A DNA stretch of 64,000 nt, taken from assembly GCA_964030785.1 (NCBI GenBank), contig OZ034971.1:36131804-36195803 (forward strand). Direction: 5' to 3'. The position numbers were made by a program, and so were the translations under genes. The notes under the pieces are model-generated. The model did not search any database. It had not been told where the DNA came from and saw only the letters and a program-made list of their open reading frames with translations. Shown here piece by piece: positions 61,580 to 64,000 of this stretch (its first letter is position 1; each line of letters opens with the position of its first letter). The DNA is from Siderastrea siderea. Lineage: Eukaryota > Cnidaria > Anthozoa > Scleractinia > Rhizangiidae.

Positions 61580-63844
61580 AGTGCCACTGAGACGAAAATT
61601 TGTAGGTTTATTTTCGCCAAATTCTGTCGCAGAATATCGCGTTGTGTATATATTAACCCAGAAAACTGAACAAGAAACCGTCCATCCTAATATTTTTTAG
61701 CTCCAAAGTTGCGTAAAATGTGCCCGCCATTACTGAAAACGTGTTCCTGGGTGATTGCGCAATTTAATAGCTCGTGACGTCAGAGGCTCACCTCAGTCGC
61801 GTTTCCTTGTGTTTTGACTCAAGATGCCTACCGTCGACTGCGAAACCTCCGAAGAGTACTTCGACGATTCGGAACAGTCTTTAGCTTCCGAAGAATCAGA
61901 GGATTCATTTAATTCGGCAAATGAAGAATTTTTCTTACCGTACGATGTAAGAACTGATGTCAGGAGATTTCAGCTTATAAGCTTGTAAACAAACTGTTCA
62001 AAGCTGTTTTTGTCGCCGTATTGGCGGGAGTTCAAAATATGCGCGAAATAATGCTTATACAGTGATTACATTTCAGGCACAAGTTGCTCAAAGAGCGCAT
62101 AACTCTTATCCAACGGATAAATGGCTGTCCAGCTATTCGAAAAATTAATGTTTTAAGCTTTGGAAATTTAGACAAAACACCTATAAAACTCCAGAATTTG
62201 CTGCTCGCGAATTCTCAAGCATCGGTCGATCGATTTTATTGTTCGCTTCGTTGGAGAAATAAAAGAAGCTATATTTTGTTTGCCGTTGTCTATATTCACT
62301 ATATATTGTAACGCATTGAGATTTTGGCCATTCCTAGCATAGTATGGGAAACTTTCTTAAAGAGCTGTAATGCTGTAGTCATCTGGCAGTCAGCTCATGA
62401 AGCTTATCGTGTCCAGTGGTCGCTTAATTAATGCATTGAAACACACGTGCTTGGAGTTTCTAAATATTTTTTAACAGTTTTTGTAGAATTCTTAACTTGA
62501 GCCGAAAAAAGTGAAATAAACCAAGACCTTCTTTTAAGAACTGGAGGCCTTGTGTGAACGGAATCTAAATATTTGTAGTGCAAATCAAAGCCATAGGGAA
62601 AATTTTCTGCTGCTCAACATGCGGACCGCCAAGGAAACGAAGCTTTCACTTGCTTTATTCACTGCGTAAAAATAATAACTTGATATCTAATCATTTTTCT
62701 TGGTAGTTCATTTACTAAGATTGCTATGACAGTTAAAAGAAATAACATTGTAAAACCCTTAAACAAATAGTGGCGTGTGATATTTTTTCCTAACTTACAA
62801 GACGAGCCGACCTATCGACATGATCGAAGCCTCATATATTTCGAACAATGTCAGTCGACTCTTCAGCGACAGGGAATAAGGAGAAAAGTTTCTCGACATT
62901 CAGGATGGTAGACTATGAAATAACTGTCCATGCTTCTAAGCGATTACTGCATTGAAATTAACACACGCGGAAATAAAAAAAAAAAGAAAAAAAGCTAAGC
63001 AATACAAACTATTGGCGTAATCGCGGCGGTCCTGCATTCGCCCAGGATGCATTTTATGAGGACTACGCCGAAGATCTTCGCACTAGCAGACGGCAGAACT
63101 GAAAGGGTTTTCCACAAGCAAAATAAATGTTAAAATACGTTAAAAGAAAATAAGTTTTCCACAATGGTGGATGCGTTAAAAGAGAAACAAACTATCACTT
63201 CAACTGCGTTAAGATTAGGTACCTTTCGCCTCGCTTTTTCCAGATCTTTTTTCCATATAGTTAGAATGGACAATGGAATAATCGACCTCTGGGATCCGTC
63301 GACATGAGCAGCCCTCTGGAAACACTCGTCCGTAAAGTGATCAGAACAGGCGACAAAAATACCTCTCGGGTTGAAATTTGCACTGTGTGTGAGTTTCGAA
63401 CACTGTCCATATTTCCATTGCGGGTCCGCTCCCAAGGCTTTGATGAAGCGAAATACCAGATCGGTGGTTGGACTTATTGTTGTAGCATTGTACAACACAA
63501 GTAATTCCCTTCATAACTGCTGCAGCAACGAAAATTTCAAGGCCGTACAGCAAACAGTTGGCACGAAATCTTCCCTCGACAACAGTTACATTTCCTTCGG
63601 CAAGTACCCGAATGAAGCCTGACTTGGTTGAGGTGAGCCTCTAACGTCACTTCCGTTAATTCGCAAGCCAACTTCCGGAACAACGCCCAGTAATGGCGGC
63701 CGTAAAATCTCGACAAAAACCGTCCGAAAAAAGCGACTTCCAGTTATCGTAATGAGTTGAAATTTGGTATGGTGACTAACAACCTCAGACTATTTTCAAA
63801 AATGTAAAAATATGGAATACCAAAATTTTGGTCCCAGTGGCACT
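61580..63844. mobile_element. TTAA-flanked element with THAP remnant (2265 bp)
   Basis: The ends are AGTGCCACTGAGAC and GTCCCAGTGGCACT with TTAA outside (61576-61579 and 63845-63848). The terminal motif AGTGCYACT is shared with the MITE at 22625. It contains a THAP-like fragment near its right end. This fits a decayed Kolobok-type transposon. Confidence 0.7.
63130..63553 (-). pseudogene. THAP-like zinc-finger fragment, frameshifted
   Basis: One frame reads GITCVVQCYNNKSNHRSGIS and another FNPRGIFVACSDHFTDECFQ, the two halves of a THAP domain (CxxC-type start; C..HF..DCF end), broken by a frameshift near 63450. It lies inside the TTAA-flanked element. Confidence 0.6.
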
Positions 63845-64000
63845 TTAAAGCTTTCGTTCAGCTTAACTCACCGTGACTTTATAAACCTTCTTTTTCATGC
63901 CTGCGTGTACTTCTCCACGTAAAACGCCCTTTTGGTAAGTAAATGCCTCTACATGTTCTGATTTGTAATGATTTTCTCCTTTTTTGATGGATTTCGTTTC

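Overview
The window is metazoan nuclear DNA: intron-split genes, a tRNA-headed SINE, several MITE families and decayed transposases. The repeat style (a CCCGGGGG-ended MITE, TTAA-flanked MITEs, a tRNA-derived SINE) together with a very large sacsin homologue suggests a cnidarian, probably an anthozoan. That assignment is inference from pattern recognition; no search was run.

Host frame. A sacsin-like gene runs on the minus strand across almost the whole window. Six exons are supported by reading frame and matching splice phase (54139-54239, 50924-51034, 17644-17791, 12314-13271, 11070-11647 and a giant exon from 10531 through base 1). The giant exon is open to the left edge, so the C-terminus lies outside. 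Three Hsp90-type ATPase repeats are visible.

Inserted element. A complete Polinton/Maverick-type endogenous DNA virus (25170-50541, 25,372 bp) sits in the sacsin intron between 17792 and 50923. It has 256-bp terminal inverted repeats with one mismatch, begins AG, and is flanked by a perfect 6-bp target duplication GTAATC. From left to right it carries: a minus-strand cluster (RING-like protein and two small paralogues); a plus-strand protein of unknown function; a minus-strand SLOG/DprA-like Rossmann protein; then a long plus-strand series (GRF zinc-finger protein, a small protein, chromodomain integrase, two paralogous probable virion proteins, small arginine-rich core-like proteins, major capsid protein, adenovirus-type protease, tRNA-like sequence, packaging ATPase, glycine-rich protein, two-helix membrane protein, conserved Polinton small proteins and a phospholipase A2-like protein); two minus-strand acidic/basic proteins; and a 1378-residue protein-primed family B DNA polymerase. 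A 2813-bp segment holding the core-protein, capsid and protease genes is present twice in tandem with no difference seen. The first protease copy is cut at residue 122 and the second copy of the first core gene has lost its start.

How it fits together. PolB and integrase cover replication and integration. Capsid protein, ATPase and protease cover morphogenesis. Several small basic proteins share an RGG motif that looks like an adenain maturation site. Many genes have a TATA box only 30-55 bp before the ATG. Two homologous divergent promoters lie in mirror orientation near the two ends.

Flanks. The sacsin introns hold many non-autonomous transposons with recognisable target duplications: TTAA-flanked elements (one with a THAP remnant), a 1.7-kb foldback, a MULE-like element with minisatellite ends nested in a YqaJ-like exonuclease pseudogene, a THAP/DDE transposase pseudogene that may belong to the same ISL2EU-type transposon, hAT-like MITEs, a SINE cluster and a LINE fragment.
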